58,937 bases of DNA. Origin: Pseudomonas floridensis (GTDB lineage: Bacteria; Pseudomonadota; Gammaproteobacteria; Pseudomonadales; Pseudomonadaceae). The stretch covers positions 1 through 58,937 of the forward strand of contig NZ_MUIO01000014.1 of NCBI RefSeq assembly GCF_002087235.1, in the 5' to 3' direction. Of this stretch, positions 1 through 9,061 are shown in pieces; position 1 is the first letter of the stretch; every line of letters begins with the position of its first letter. The position numbers and the translations under genes were made by a program. The notes below the pieces were generated by a model. The model was not told the DNA's origin, ran no database searches, and saw only the letters and a program-made list of their open reading frames with translations.

Positions 1-612
1 CAGGTCGATCATACGGTCAAGGGCATTACCACCATGGTCAATGAGATCACCGCGTCCACTGGTGCAGTGTCGGAGCTGGCCGGTCATGTGCGTGAAATCA
101 GCAAAGTGCTCGACGTGATTCGCAGCATCGCCGAACAGACCAATCTGCTGGCCCTCAACGCAGCCATCGAAGCGGCGCGAGCTGGCGAGCAGGGCCGTGG
201 TTTTGCGGTGGTGGCCGATGAAGTGCGCGCGCTGGCTCACCGTACTCAGGCTTCGACTGTCGAGATCGAGGGCATGATCAGCACCGTGCAATCAGGTGCC
301 GACGGCGCCGTTGCGGCCATGGGCAAGAGCCTGTCGCTGGCCACCAATACCCAGGAGCTGGCTCTGCGAGCAGGTACTGCGCTGGAGAAAATCACCCAGG
401 GTGTCGCGACGATCAACGAGCGTAACCTGGTGATCGCTTCGGCCTCTGAAGAGCAGGCTCAGGTCGCCCGCGAGGTGGACCGCAATCTGCTGAACATTCA
501 GGATCTTTCGACCCAGAGCGCGGCCGGTGCTAACCAGACCAGCGCGTCGAGCCAGGAACTGTCGCGTCTGGCGACTTCCTTCAACGCACTGGTAGCGCAG
601 TTCAGGCTCTGA
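1..612 (+). CDS. Methyl-accepting chemotaxis protein, C-terminal part (5' end outside window)
   Basis: This is the cytoplasmic signalling end of a chemoreceptor that passes ligand signals to CheA/CheW. The reading frame is open from base 1, so the sensor, membrane and HAMP parts lie upstream of the window. The visible 203 residues hold the conserved hairpin tip, with [20 protein letters not shown] followed by [18 protein letters not shown], the hallmark of the MCP signalling domain. The protein ends in [10 protein letters not shown] without a CheR-docking pentapeptide. The ligand cannot be told from this part. A second chemoreceptor lies at 2228-3859 on the other strand. Confidence 0.95.
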   Translation, partial: QVDHTVKGITTMVNEITASTGAVSELAGHVREISKVLDVIRSIAEQTNLLALNAAIEAARAGEQGRGFAVVADEVRALAHRTQASTVEIEGMISTVQSGADGAVAAMGKSLSLATNTQELALRAGTALEKITQGVATINERNLVIASASEEQAQVAREVDRNLLNIQDLSTQSAAGANQTSASSQELSRLATSFNALVAQFRL

Positions 613-701
613 GTTGTCTCGGCTGACGGCGTAAAAAAGCAGTTGCGTGGGACGGGGTGAGGTCGCGCATCATAGGCGCACTCAATCTGCCGGAGATTTC
701 C

Positions 702-1556
702 ATGCGTTTCATCTCGTCCGTCTTGCGTATCGCCACACTGTCATTGGGAATGGTCTGCGCCAGCGCGGCGCTGGCCTCCGACGAGGCGCAATTGATTGAC
801 TCACTCAACGCCTGGCGTGGTCAGGCGCAGCGTTGCGGCGATCAGGTGTCGATGGAACTGCCGCCACTGGTCACCGATTCGCGTCTGGTGCTGTCCGCCA
901 GTGGTGGCGTGGATTTGCAGCAGGCGCTGTCGCGGGCCTCCTATCCGATGGTGACTGTACAGGCTATCAGTCTGTCCGGGCCGCGCGATGCGCAGTCGGC
1001 ACTCAAGGCCGTACAGGAAAGCTTTTGTCATGTGGTGCTGGATCCGCAATTCATCGACATCGGTGTCAGCCGGGAAGGGCGCGACTGGCGCATCGTGCTG
1101 GCACGCTCACTGGTCGCGGCGCGGCTGGGTGACTGGCAGGCCGAGGCTCAGAAAATTCTGGAAATGATCAACGTGGCCCGCGCCACACCACGTCAATGCG
1201 GTACCCAAGCGCTTGCGGCCACTACGCCGTTGACCTGGAATGCCACGTTGGGCAGCGCCGCTCAAGCGCACTCCCAGGCCATGGCCAATAACAACTTCTT
1301 CGATCACAAGGATCGTGAAGGCCGCACGCCGGGCGATCGCGCCGAACTGGCTGGTTACATCGGGCAGCAGGTCGGCGAGAACATCGCCGCCGGGCAGGAC
1401 ACTGCGCGCAAGGTGGTGGACGGCTGGCTGGCAAGCCCGGGGCATTGCGCCAACCTGATGAATCCCGGGTTCCGCGAGTTGGGTGCGGCTTACGCCACCG
1501 ATCCCAAGAGCGATGCAGGCATCTATTGGACGGCCATGTTCGGCACGCAGGAGTAA
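702..1556 (+). CDS. Exported CAP (SCP/PR-1) domain protein
   Basis: The protein is 284 residues long. It begins with a signal peptide (about residues 1-25, hydrophobic core followed by ASAALA), so it should be exported. The C-terminal half is a CAP domain: AHSQAMANNNFFDHKDREG, then GQQVGENIAAG, then WLASPGHCANLMNP and the closing YWTAMFG. This matches the His/Glu/Glu/His cavity pattern of bacterial CAP proteins. The roughly 130 residues before it are not recognisable. The ATG at 702 was preferred over a GTG at 657 because GGAG lies 6 bases upstream and the signal peptide starts there. Bacterial CAP proteins have no single known function. Confidence 0.9.
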   Translation: MRFISSVLRIATLSLGMVCASAALASDEAQLIDSLNAWRGQAQRCGDQVSMELPPLVTDSRLVLSASGGVDLQQALSRASYPMVTVQAISLSGPRDAQSALKAVQESFCHVVLDPQFIDIGVSREGRDWRIVLARSLVAARLGDWQAEAQKILEMINVARATPRQCGTQALAATTPLTWNATLGSAAQAHSQAMANNNFFDHKDREGRTPGDRAELAGYIGQQVGENIAAGQDTARKVVDGWLASPGHCANLMNPGFRELGAAYATDPKSDAGIYWTAMFGTQE

Positions 1557-1603
1557 GGGGCTTCACACCTGCGTGCGCGTTGCCAACGCGTAGTCGCTAG
1601 CGC

Positions 1604-2038
1604 TTAGAAGCGGAACGCCTGACGACCGATCAGCAGCCACTGACCGTTCTGCTTCTGCCAGATCTGAAAATTTTCGATTTCGGTCGGGACCACTTTTCCG
1701 CTGTTTACCGCCTGAGCGGAGAAGTGGTTACGCACCATCGCGACATCGCCCGACAGAGTGATTTTTTGGTTGAGCATCTTCAGGTCGTTGAATGCGCTCT
1801 TACCGGTCTCGATATCGGCGATGAAGGCTTGTTTGTCCTGAATATTGCCGCTGGAGTGGCCGTAGGTCAGGTTGTCTGCGGTGAGCGCCTTGAGCTGCGC
1901 TATGTCCTTATGCCACATGGCCTGAGTCAGCTTGTCCACGGCCTGGGCGACATCTGCCTCATCGGACGGCGCGGCGATGACATAGCCGGTGAACAGGCAC
2001 ACAAATCCTACGAGCAGTTTGAGCTTTCTCATACGCAT
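1604..2038 (-). CDS. Exported NTF2-like (SnoaL/DUF4440-type) protein
   Basis: This 144-residue protein has a signal peptide (MRMRKLKLLVGFVCLFTGYV then IAAPSDEA). The mature part fits the cone-shaped alpha+beta NTF2/SnoaL fold: a helix with LTQAMWHKDIAQLKALTADNL, YGHSSG, then strands VAMVRNHFSAQ and FQIWQKQNGQWLLIGRQAFRF. The closing W-x-x-I-x-R-Q pattern is common in DUF4440 and SnoaL proteins. Such domains bind small molecules or act as isomerases, and the substrate here is unknown. It converges with the CAP gene, leaving 47 bases between the two stops. Confidence 0.8.
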   Translation of the reverse strand: MRMRKLKLLVGFVCLFTGYVIAAPSDEADVAQAVDKLTQAMWHKDIAQLKALTADNLTYGHSSGNIQDKQAFIADIETGKSAFNDLKMLNQKITLSGDVAMVRNHFSAQAVNSGKVVPTEIENFQIWQKQNGQWLLIGRQAFRF

Positions 2039-2193
2039 TCCTTTTTATTGTCATTGTTGGTCGGTTGGCAAAACGAACCGAGCATTACACCACGGCACCG
2101 CGTTCATCTGTCGTCGTACAACTTAGTCGAGGGTGATGGCGCTGACAAGCGCCGAATACGAGTGGGAAGGAAGGTGGTTACGTGGCGAGGAGG

Positions 2194-2215
2194 CCGGGAC
2201 CACGAAAGGTCCCGG
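2194..2215 (-). terminator. Hairpin just after the MCP gene
   Basis: CCGGGACC pairs with GGTCCCGG around a 6-base loop, 13 bases past the stop of the minus-strand chemoreceptor gene. The position fits a transcription terminator, but no T-run follows on the minus strand, so it is only a candidate. Confidence 0.4.
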
Positions 2216-2227
2216 TCAATCAGGGTC

Positions 2228-3859
2228 TCAGACGACGCGGAATTGCTTGGTGAGACGGTTGAGGTCGGCTGCCAGCTTGGTCAGTTCAGCGGTAGCAATG
2301 GCGGTCTGGCTGGACCCTTCGGAGGTCTGGCTGGACAGGTCGCGAATGCTGACCAGGCTGCGATCCACTTCCCGCGCCACTTGCGCCTGTTGCTCAGCGG
2401 CCGTGGCAATCATCAGGTTACGCTCGTTGATCTGGCTGATGGAATCGGTGATATCGAGCAGCGCCTTGCCTGCGCCATTGGCCATGTCCAGCGTCTTCTG
2501 TGCCTGGAAGCTGGTCTGCTCCATGGCGGCAACGGCATTGCCGGTACCGGACTGGATCGAACTGACCATCTGCTCGATTTCCCGTGTCGATTGTTGCGTG
2601 CGATGCGCCAGCGCCCGTACCTCGTCCGCCACCACCGCAAAACCTCGGCCGGCTTCACCGGCGCGTGCCGCTTCGATGGCTGCGTTGAGGGCCAGCAGGT
2701 TGGTCTGTTCGGCGATGGCGCGTATCACGTCCAGCACTTTGCTGATGTCGGTCGCCATGACCGCCAGTCCCTGCACTTCGGTGGAGGTGACCTGCACCTT
2801 GGACACCATCAGGTTGATCGCCAATACCGTTTCGTCGACCTGTGCACGGCCGGCCATGGCCGCAGTGCTGGATTGCGAGGTCACTTGCGAGGCAGACGCG
2901 GCATTGCTCGCGACTTCCTCGACCGCAGCGCTCATTTCATTGACCGCCGTCGCGGCCATCTCGATCTCGTTGCTCTGGCGCAGAATGGTCCGTGACGCGT
3001 CTTCGGTCACGGCATGCATTTCCTCGGAAGTGGCAGCCAGTTGCGTCGAGGAGTCGCCAATCAGGGTCAGGGCGTTGCGCAGATTGGTTTGCATGGTCGC
3101 CAGTGCGGCGATCAGCTTGGCGGCTTCGTCACTGCCTTCAACCGTGATGTCCTTGCTCAGGTTATTGGCTGCGATGCGCTCGGCGATGTTCAGGGATTCG
3201 CCTATCGGGCCGGTCAGGCTTCGGGTGTAGAGCAAGGCGAGCACCAGTGTTGTGATTACACTCACGGCAATAAAGAGACCAACCATCCAGAGTGTCTGGT
3301 TGTAAGCGTAGTCCGCATTTTCACCCGCTTTCTGTGCCTTGCCATCGTTGACACTGATAAGGCTTTTGAGCGCTGTTTCCACCCGGTCAGCCGCGTTTTT
3401 CATCTCATTGTTGGAAATCGCCACTGCGGCTTCCAGGTTCCCGGCGGCGACAGACGCCAGGTAACGATCCTGATTGTTTTGATAATCGGCGTTGGCACTG
3501 GTCAGCTCATCGAACGCCTTACGGCCTTGAGACGTTACGATCAACTTGCCCAAGGCACTGGCGTAGTCAGCGATCAGCACCCTTGCCTGTTGGATATCGC
3601 TCAAGGCCTTGGTTTTGCGTTCCTGAGGTTCGATCGGGTTACGCAGGCGTGCATTATTGCCACGGATGCCGATGAACTCCCGATCCATAGAGCCCAGCAG
3701 TTTGACGCTGGGCAGCACGTTCTCTTCAATGAATTTTTCAGCCTCGTTCAGAATCGAGGCTTGTCGCAATGACAGCAATCCCAAAGCAACAATCATGAGG
3801 CAGAACAAACCGAAGCATAAAGCCGAGCGGGGTGCGAGGTTGAGCTTGCGCAAAATCAT
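2228..3859 (-). CDS. Methyl-accepting chemotaxis protein (full length)
   Basis: This 543-residue chemoreceptor has a first membrane helix at about residues 10-30, a helical periplasmic ligand domain of about 155 residues (4-helix-bundle type by its length and heptad look), a second membrane helix near 187-209 ([20 protein letters not shown]), a HAMP linker, and the signalling domain with [20 protein letters not shown]. The ATG at 3859 was chosen because GGAGAAGG precedes it and the first membrane helix follows at once; an upstream in-frame extension to 3946 has no such support. There is no CheR-docking pentapeptide. The ligand is unknown. Confidence 0.93.
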   Translation of the reverse strand: MILRKLNLAPRSALCFGLFCLMIVALGLLSLRQASILNEAEKFIEENVLPSVKLLGSMDREFIGIRGNNARLRNPIEPQERKTKALSDIQQARVLIADYASALGKLIVTSQGRKAFDELTSANADYQNNQDRYLASVAAGNLEAAVAISNNEMKNAADRVETALKSLISVNDGKAQKAGENADYAYNQTLWMVGLFIAVSVITTLVLALLYTRSLTGPIGESLNIAERIAANNLSKDITVEGSDEAAKLIAALATMQTNLRNALTLIGDSSTQLAATSEEMHAVTEDASRTILRQSNEIEMAATAVNEMSAAVEEVASNAASASQVTSQSSTAAMAGRAQVDETVLAINLMVSKVQVTSTEVQGLAVMATDISKVLDVIRAIAEQTNLLALNAAIEAARAGEAGRGFAVVADEVRALAHRTQQSTREIEQMVSSIQSGTGNAVAAMEQTSFQAQKTLDMANGAGKALLDITDSISQINERNLMIATAAEQQAQVAREVDRSLVSIRDLSSQTSEGSSQTAIATAELTKLAADLNRLTKQFRVV

Positions 3860-4048
3860 GAGCCTTCTCCGTGGGGTGATTAGGAAGCCTATCGCCTGCA
3901 CGGAGGTTTTCTTGATGATAAGCGCAATATAAAGCACGCCGCGCATCTGAAAGCTGAAACGATTTAAAGACGCACGGTTAGTTCAGGCCGCACAGACAGG
4001 GCCGAACAGGCGCTGAAAAATATGAGCGGCGGGCTTTGTGGCGTGCTG

Positions 4049-4666
4049 CTAGACCTGGCCCATACCCAGCAGGAAGGTTTCCACGGCGCGCTCGACCATC
4101 GAATGAATCTGCTCGATGCTTAGAGGCATCGGGCATTCCTGATACAGACGAATCTCGGTTTCCGCGGTCAGCAGCGACGTAAATTGCAGCGCCGCGATAT
4201 GAGGATCGGCCGTGCGCAACTGACCGTTCTGCATGGCTTGCGCCATCAAAGTGGAAACGGTCTGCAGGCATTGGCGAGGACCGGACTCGTAGAACATCAT
4301 GCCAATGTCCGAACGGCCCGATTCTGCGACCACCATGCGATACACCGCCAGCGCACTGTTGTCGTTGACAAGCACCATCAGCATTCGCTCGCCGAAGCGG
4401 CTGAGCACGGTCCTGAGGTCCACCCGTTCATGGTCGTAGGCCGCCAGTTCCGAGACGGCTTCAGCCAGGTGTTCGGTTGCATGCCGGTTGACCACGGCGA
4501 TGAACAGTTCTTCTTTGGAAGGGAAATAGCTGTAGATCGTCGCTTTGGAGCCGCCCATTCGTTTGGTGACTTCATTCATCGAGGTGCGCTCGTAGCCCAT
4601 CTCGAGGAAAACGCTTGCCGCCGCATCAATGATGGCTTCACGGCGAGCTTCGGTACGCACCTTCAT
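4049..4666 (-). CDS. TetR/AcrR family transcriptional regulator
   Basis: This 205-residue protein has an N-terminal TetR helix-turn-helix: TEARREAIIDAAASVFLEMG, then TSMNEVTKRMGGSKATIYSYFPSKEELF. The rest is a helical ligand-binding domain with the weaker conservation usual for the family. The ATG at 4666 was preferred over an upstream TTG because it gives the usual short arm before the first helix and has AGGATTG upstream. It is divergent from the DUF3237 gene. The 226-base gap carries an ACCG-N2-CGGT repeat, so it may repress itself and that neighbour. The effector is unknown. Confidence 0.9.
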   Translation of the reverse strand: MKVRTEARREAIIDAAASVFLEMGYERTSMNEVTKRMGGSKATIYSYFPSKEELFIAVVNRHATEHLAEAVSELAAYDHERVDLRTVLSRFGERMLMVLVNDNSALAVYRMVVAESGRSDIGMMFYESGPRQCLQTVSTLMAQAMQNGQLRTADPHIAALQFTSLLTAETEIRLYQECPMPLSIEQIHSMVERAVETFLLGMGQV

Positions 4667-4734
4667 TCGAATCCTCAATCCTTCAGGGAATCTGCACTGG
4701 CAGGTAGTCGCAAAATAATAGATAGACTGAAACT

Positions 4735-4748
4735 GAACCGTTCGGTAC
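4735..4748. promoter_or_regulatory. Candidate TetR operator
   Basis: GAACCGTTCGGTAC contains the inverted repeat ACCG-TT-CGGT in the gap between the divergent TetR and DUF3237 genes. TetR-family sites often look like this. The assignment rests only on position and symmetry. Confidence 0.35.
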
Positions 4749-4892
4749 GATTTAATTCGTCTCCGTGGAGCTTACTGGAAACGGGGCCTCAAATAAACGC
4801 CGTTGCATGATTGCTGTCTCAGGCAGATGCTTGAGTCATATCGTTTCTGACGCCAAGTGCCATGCCTATCGATCCATGGAGTGAGCAGAACT

Positions 4893-5417
4893 ATGAATAT
4901 CATTGACTTCAAGAAGCCTGGCAGTCCATCCATTCGACAGGTCCATTCAGCCAGGGCGCCTGCGCTGGAGAAAGTGCTGTCCATTACCTTGAAGACCGAT
5001 GCGCCCACCCTGATGGGCATCTGCAGCGACGGTTTGCGCAGCAACAGTTCAATTCTGGGCGGTGAGTTTCAGGGGCAGAACATTCGCGGTTCCGTCTTGC
5101 CTGGCGGCAGTGATTTTTTCGTCGAACTGTCGAGCGAGCTGGCCTTTTTCAATGCGCGCTTTACATTGCGAACCCGGCTGGGTGAACTGATCAATGTCGA
5201 AAGCAAAGGCGTACTGCTGATGGACGAGGAAGGGCAGAGCGAACTGCAAAACGGTATCTGGCCGATTTCCGAGGGGCATTATCAATGCACCTGCACCCCG
5301 CAGTTTCAGGTGACTCTGGGTCCCAACGACTGGCTGGAAAAGAGTGTATTCATTGGCAAGGTCGAGTACCTGTTCTTCAATGAAAAGATCATGAACATCT
5401 ATCGAATCAGATACTGA
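4893..5417 (+). CDS. DUF3237 family protein
   Basis: This 174-residue protein matches the DUF3237 (UPF0311) pattern: a lipocalin-like beta fold with GGEFQGQNIRGSVLPGGSDF near the middle of the N-terminal half and later strands carrying ESKGVLLM and FQVTLGPNDWLEKSVFIG. No signal peptide is visible, so it is likely cytoplasmic. The ATG at 4893 has GGAGTGAG 7 bases upstream. Family members are small beta-barrel proteins of unknown role, often found beside regulators. Its divergent TetR neighbour may control it. Confidence 0.8.
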   Translation: MNIIDFKKPGSPSIRQVHSARAPALEKVLSITLKTDAPTLMGICSDGLRSNSSILGGEFQGQNIRGSVLPGGSDFFVELSSELAFFNARFTLRTRLGELINVESKGVLLMDEEGQSELQNGIWPISEGHYQCTCTPQFQVTLGPNDWLEKSVFIGKVEYLFFNEKIMNIYRIRY

Positions 5418-5430
5418 TCGGTGTCTGGAG

Positions 5431-5450
5431 CGCAGGCTCATTCGCCTGCG
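5431..5450. other. Inverted repeat between convergent genes
   Basis: CGCAGGC pairs with GCCTGCG around a 6-base loop in the short gap between the ends of the DUF3237 gene and the siderophore receptor gene. It could help end transcription from either side, but it lacks a T-run. Confidence 0.3.
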
Positions 5451-5494
5451 ATGCCGAAGCAAGCCCTGACTGAGCCTGCCCCGGCGGCGAATCA

Positions 5495-7615
5495 TCAGAA
5501 AGTGACGCTGGCGCTCAGTCGTGCCGTGCGCGGTTCGCCCACATTCACCTGCAACTGGCTGCCAGTGCTGGACGGGTAATACTGTTTGTCAAACAGGTTG
5601 TCCACGTTCAGTTGCAGGCGGGTCTTGTAACCAGCCATCGGCACATCCCAGCGCAGGAAGGCATCGGCCACGGTGTAGCTGCTCATGTAGAACGTGTTGG
5701 CGTCGTCACCGGCGCGCTCACCCACGTAGCGCGCCCCGCCACCGGCATGCCATTCACCCAGGCCCGACGGAACCTGCAGGTGATGGGTCAGGTACAGGCT
5801 GGCGGTATGCCTGGGGGCCTGGCTCAAGCGATTGCCTTGGTTGCTCGGATCGTCAAGCACCTCGGTGTGCGTGTAGGCGTAGGTGCCAATCATGTCCCAG
5901 CGCTCGGCGATACGGCCGGTTACATCCAGTTCCACGCCCCGTGAACCGACCTTGCCGGCCGCTTCGCTGACGCCGGTCACGCCGGTCGGGGTGACGACGT
6001 TCTTCTTCTCGATATCGAACACCGCCATGTTGAAGTCAAGCCCCGGTGCCAGTGCGTATTTGGCACCGACTTCGTAGCTGCGGCCTTCCTCCGGATCGAA
6101 GGTGGTGCCGTCGTCGTTCACGTCCTCGTTGGGCACGAACGAGCGGCTGTAGTTGCCGTACAGCGACAGGTCTTCGTTGATTTTGAACACCAGTCCGGCC
6201 ATGGGCAGGAAGACGTCATCGTTCTTGTCCAGGTTTACCGCGCGGCTTGCACCCAGGCCTTGCGCGATGTACTGATCGTAGTGCTGATAGCGTCCACCGA
6301 GCACCAGGATCCAGCGGTCATTCAGGTGCCAGTTGTCCTTCACATAAAGCGAGGACGAGGTCAGCTGATTGCTCAGGTTGCTGGTCGGCTGATTGACGAC
6401 ACTGGGTTCGGCCAGGCTGCCGTAGACCGGGTTGAAGATGTTGAAACCGTTCTGCGCGGTGTTGCGGTAGGTCTTGCCGCGAAACTTGTCGGAGTCTTCC
6501 TGTTCAGCGCCGATCAGCAGGTCGTGCTCCTGCCCCAGAAACGACTGTTTGCCGATGAAATCCCAACTGGCATAGCGCGTTTCGTAGTCGTAATGGCCGC
6601 CGTTGGCCTGGCGACGCAGAACGCCGCTGCCGAGTTGTGGGCTGGTTTGCGGCTGGGCAATGGCAAGGCTGTAGCGATCGTTATTCCAGCCGTAGGTCAG
6701 GCGGGTTTTCCAGTCGTCGTTGAGTTGATATTCGAAACGTGCAGTGGCGGTTTCGCTGATGCCAACGGTTTTGGCCCATTTCTCGTCCAGACGCTTGTTG
6801 TAGCTGACGTCGGCCGGATGCCCCCCGGTGAACACGGTGCCACGGTCGAACGGGCTGACGTAATCGTTGTACTCATACGCCAGCGTGAGGCTTGCACGCT
6901 CACCGGTCCACGACAGGGACGGGGCAATCAGGGTGTGCTGATCGACGCCATAGTTGCGCCAATAGTCTTCACTCTGGCGCTCGGCTACCAGACGATACGC
7001 CAGGCCGCTGTCGCCCAGCGGGCCAGTGGTGTCCACACCGAAGCTGCCGCCGCCCTCGCTGAAGGCCGACCCGCTCAATGTGGTGCTTTGTACATACTGC
7101 GGCTGTTTGCTGATCACGTTGATCACGCCGCCGGGTTCCATCGCGCCATACAGCAGCGAGGCCGGTCCCTTGAGCACTTCGACCCGGTCGGTGGTCGCGC
7201 TGAAGTTCTTCGAAACCACCGAGCGCACGCCGTCGCGCAGGATCGAACCGTCATCGTTGGTGCCGAAACCGCGCTTGACCAGCGAGTCCTTGGTGTTGCC
7301 CAGCGTGTTGCCCTGGCTGACGCCGCTGACGAATTTCATGGCATCGTCCAGCGAGCGCACGTTGTAATCGGCGATGGTCTGCGGTGTCACAACGTTGACC
7401 GACTGCGCTTCTTCCTTGAGCGGCACATCACTCTTGCTGGCGGTACTGGCGCTCGCGGCGCTGTAGCCCTCATCGTTCGGGGTGGCGGCGGCAGAAACCT
7501 GAGTCGCGGGCAGTGTTGCGGCTTCAGCGGCGTGGGCGGTGCTGGACAACAGGGTCAGGGACAGTGCTGACAGCAGAAAAGGGCCACAGCGGCGAGTGTG
7601 TAAAGAGGTGATCAA
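5495..7615 (-). CDS. TonB-dependent siderophore receptor
   Basis: This 706-residue outer-membrane receptor has a signal peptide (residues 1-29, ending in STAHA), a plug domain at about 60-180 (EEAQSVNVVTPQTIADYN, then RVEVLKGPASLLYGAMEPGG and VINVISKQP), and a 22-strand barrel that ends in the classic terminal phenylalanine (ARLSASVTF). The family imports ferric siderophores using the TonB-ExbBD energy system. There is no N-terminal STN signalling domain, so it should not drive an ECF sigma cascade. The predicted first codon is TTG with no clear ribosome site, so the exact start is uncertain. Best relatives by pattern are FhuE/FoxA-type hydroxamate receptors, but the ligand is not proven. Confidence 0.93.
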   Translation of the reverse strand: MITSLHTRRCGPFLLSALSLTLLSSTAHAAEAATLPATQVSAAATPNDEGYSAASASTASKSDVPLKEEAQSVNVVTPQTIADYNVRSLDDAMKFVSGVSQGNTLGNTKDSLVKRGFGTNDDGSILRDGVRSVVSKNFSATTDRVEVLKGPASLLYGAMEPGGVINVISKQPQYVQSTTLSGSAFSEGGGSFGVDTTGPLGDSGLAYRLVAERQSEDYWRNYGVDQHTLIAPSLSWTGERASLTLAYEYNDYVSPFDRGTVFTGGHPADVSYNKRLDEKWAKTVGISETATARFEYQLNDDWKTRLTYGWNNDRYSLAIAQPQTSPQLGSGVLRRQANGGHYDYETRYASWDFIGKQSFLGQEHDLLIGAEQEDSDKFRGKTYRNTAQNGFNIFNPVYGSLAEPSVVNQPTSNLSNQLTSSSLYVKDNWHLNDRWILVLGGRYQHYDQYIAQGLGASRAVNLDKNDDVFLPMAGLVFKINEDLSLYGNYSRSFVPNEDVNDDGTTFDPEEGRSYEVGAKYALAPGLDFNMAVFDIEKKNVVTPTGVTGVSEAAGKVGSRGVELDVTGRIAERWDMIGTYAYTHTEVLDDPSNQGNRLSQAPRHTASLYLTHHLQVPSGLGEWHAGGGARYVGERAGDDANTFYMSSYTVADAFLRWDVPMAGYKTRLQLNVDNLFDKQYYPSSTGSQLQVNVGEPRTARLSASVTF

Positions 7616-7656
7616 GGGAGATGCTCTGTCGGGACGTTAATAGCAATAATTGTAAT

Positions 7657-7675
7657 TTGATATTAATTCTCATGT
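7657..7675 (-). promoter_or_regulatory. Possible Fur box of the siderophore receptor
   Basis: The AT-rich 19-base stretch about 40 bases before the receptor start reads, on the minus strand, ACATGAGAATTAATATCAA. It resembles the GATAAT-type Fur consensus only in part. Fur control would be expected for this gene family. Confidence 0.35.
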
Positions 7676-7713
7676 AAATGAGTGAATTGTCCTGCGCGTC
7701 ATGTATCCGATCC

Positions 7714-8154
7714 CTACAACTGTGTGTCGGGATTGAACGGAATACGCTTGCCAAGGCTGATCAGGGGTTCCTGAACGTAGCCCAGGCCTGCATAAAACGC
7801 CTGAACACCTTCATTGCTGACGCGAATCTGCAGGTTGATCTTGAGGCAGCCGAGCGCAATCAGTGCCTGCTCGGCATGTCTGACCAACGCTGTTCCCAGC
7901 CCCTTGCCCCGTTGACGCGGATCGACGGCGACCGAATAGAGCCAGCCACGATGGCCGTCGTAACCGGCAAGCAGCGTCCCTGCGACCTTGTCGTCCACGG
8001 TGATGACGAAGAACAGCCGGTCGGCCACGGCGAGCTTCATGTCGATCGACAGATCAGGGCGGTTGTGGGGAGCGTCGTCGTTGAAGACGACTTTCCACAG
8101 CTCGATGACCGCCTGGCGGTGGTGCGGGTCCCAGTAGTTGATGATGCGGTGCAT
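7714..8154 (-). CDS. GNAT acetyltransferase (YpeA-like)
   Basis: This 146-residue protein is a single GNAT domain. Motif A is clear: LYSVAVDPRQRGKGLGTALV, the acetyl-CoA pyrophosphate loop with the R-G-K-G-L-G pattern. The closing part NEGVQAFYAGLGYVQEPL is motif B of the YpeA/RimI-like group. Length matches E. coli YpeA-type enzymes. AAGGG lies before the ATG. The acceptor substrate is unknown. It stands alone between the siderophore receptor and a DUF899 gene. Confidence 0.88.
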   Translation of the reverse strand: MHRIINYWDPHHRQAVIELWKVVFNDDAPHNRPDLSIDMKLAVADRLFFVITVDDKVAGTLLAGYDGHRGWLYSVAVDPRQRGKGLGTALVRHAEQALIALGCLKINLQIRVSNEGVQAFYAGLGYVQEPLISLGKRIPFNPDTQL

Positions 8155-8207
8155 GGCGCAGCCCTTTAGTGAAGTGCGCCAACGCTATCGCCCCGCGTGG
8201 CACCTGT

Positions 8208-8972
8208 CTACCGATGGGCAGTGCCCTGCTCGCAGCAGTGCTCACCGGAATCGGCAGGCCCTGCATGCTCATAACGATCGTGGTGGCGCACCCAGTTCAT
8301 GATCGGGTCTTCGTTGCGTCCCTTGGGCGTCAGGTCCAGAAAGTTATAGGTGCCGACCAGCAGGTCCAGGCCTCGGGCGTAGGTTGAATAGGTATGAAAG
8401 ATCTCGCCGCGTTCGTTCTTGTAGAAAACGCTCAGCCCGGGCATCTCATCGAATGGTTCAGGGCTCTTCTCGTAGTTGTAGATGACATCGCCGTTGGCAA
8501 TCTGCGCTTGGGTGAACGACACGCCGAAGTCGTGATTGAACGTGCTGCCCGCCGACGATACCCAGTCGAACTGCCAGCCCATGCGTTGCTTGAAGGGCTG
8601 GAATGCTTCCCATGACGCATGAGATACGGCCACCACGGACACGTCGTGGTGAGCGAGATGGAGGTTGGCGCCGTCCAGATGGTCGGACAGAAACGAGCAG
8701 CCTTTGCAGCCTTCCGTCCAGTCCGGGCCGAACATGAAGTGGTAGATGATCAGTTGAGTGTGCCGGCCGAACAGCTCAGCCAGGCTCTGTTCTGCGTTGG
8801 GGCCGCTGAACCGGTAACGGGTGTCAATCTTCACCCATGGCAGTTCCCGCCGCGCGGCACTGAGCTGGTCGCGGTGATGGGTGAGGGCTTTTTCATGGAT
8901 CAAATGCTGGCGACGCGCTTGCAGCCATTGCTCACGGGAAACGACAGGGTGTCGGTCGAATGGGTTGCTCAT
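8208..8972 (-). CDS. DUF899 family thioredoxin-like protein
   Basis: This 254-residue protein shows the DUF899 signature throughout: VSREQWLQARRQHLIHEKAL, RRELPWVKIDTRYRF, FMFGPDWTEGCKGCSFLSDH with a C-x-x-C pair, and the later TYSTYARGLDLL and FLDLTPKGRNE. The family has a thioredoxin-like fold of unknown biochemical role. No signal peptide is present. It is not clearly part of an operon. Confidence 0.88.
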   Translation of the reverse strand: MSNPFDRHPVVSREQWLQARRQHLIHEKALTHHRDQLSAARRELPWVKIDTRYRFSGPNAEQSLAELFGRHTQLIIYHFMFGPDWTEGCKGCSFLSDHLDGANLHLAHHDVSVVAVSHASWEAFQPFKQRMGWQFDWVSSAGSTFNHDFGVSFTQAQIANGDVIYNYEKSPEPFDEMPGLSVFYKNERGEIFHTYSTYARGLDLLVGTYNFLDLTPKGRNEDPIMNWVRHHDRYEHAGPADSGEHCCEQGTAHR

Positions 8973-9061
8973 GGCAGGCTCTCCTGACTCGGATAGGTAC
9001 CTGAGTTGGTCGATTGGCCGTTCAACGAATCGACACCGTCAATCGGCGTTTCTAGCGTCCG

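Noticed and set aside
6260..7570. Open frame of 436 codons on the plus strand opposite the siderophore receptor
   Set aside because: It is antisense to a clear receptor gene, has no recognisable domain and arises from GC-rich codon bias.
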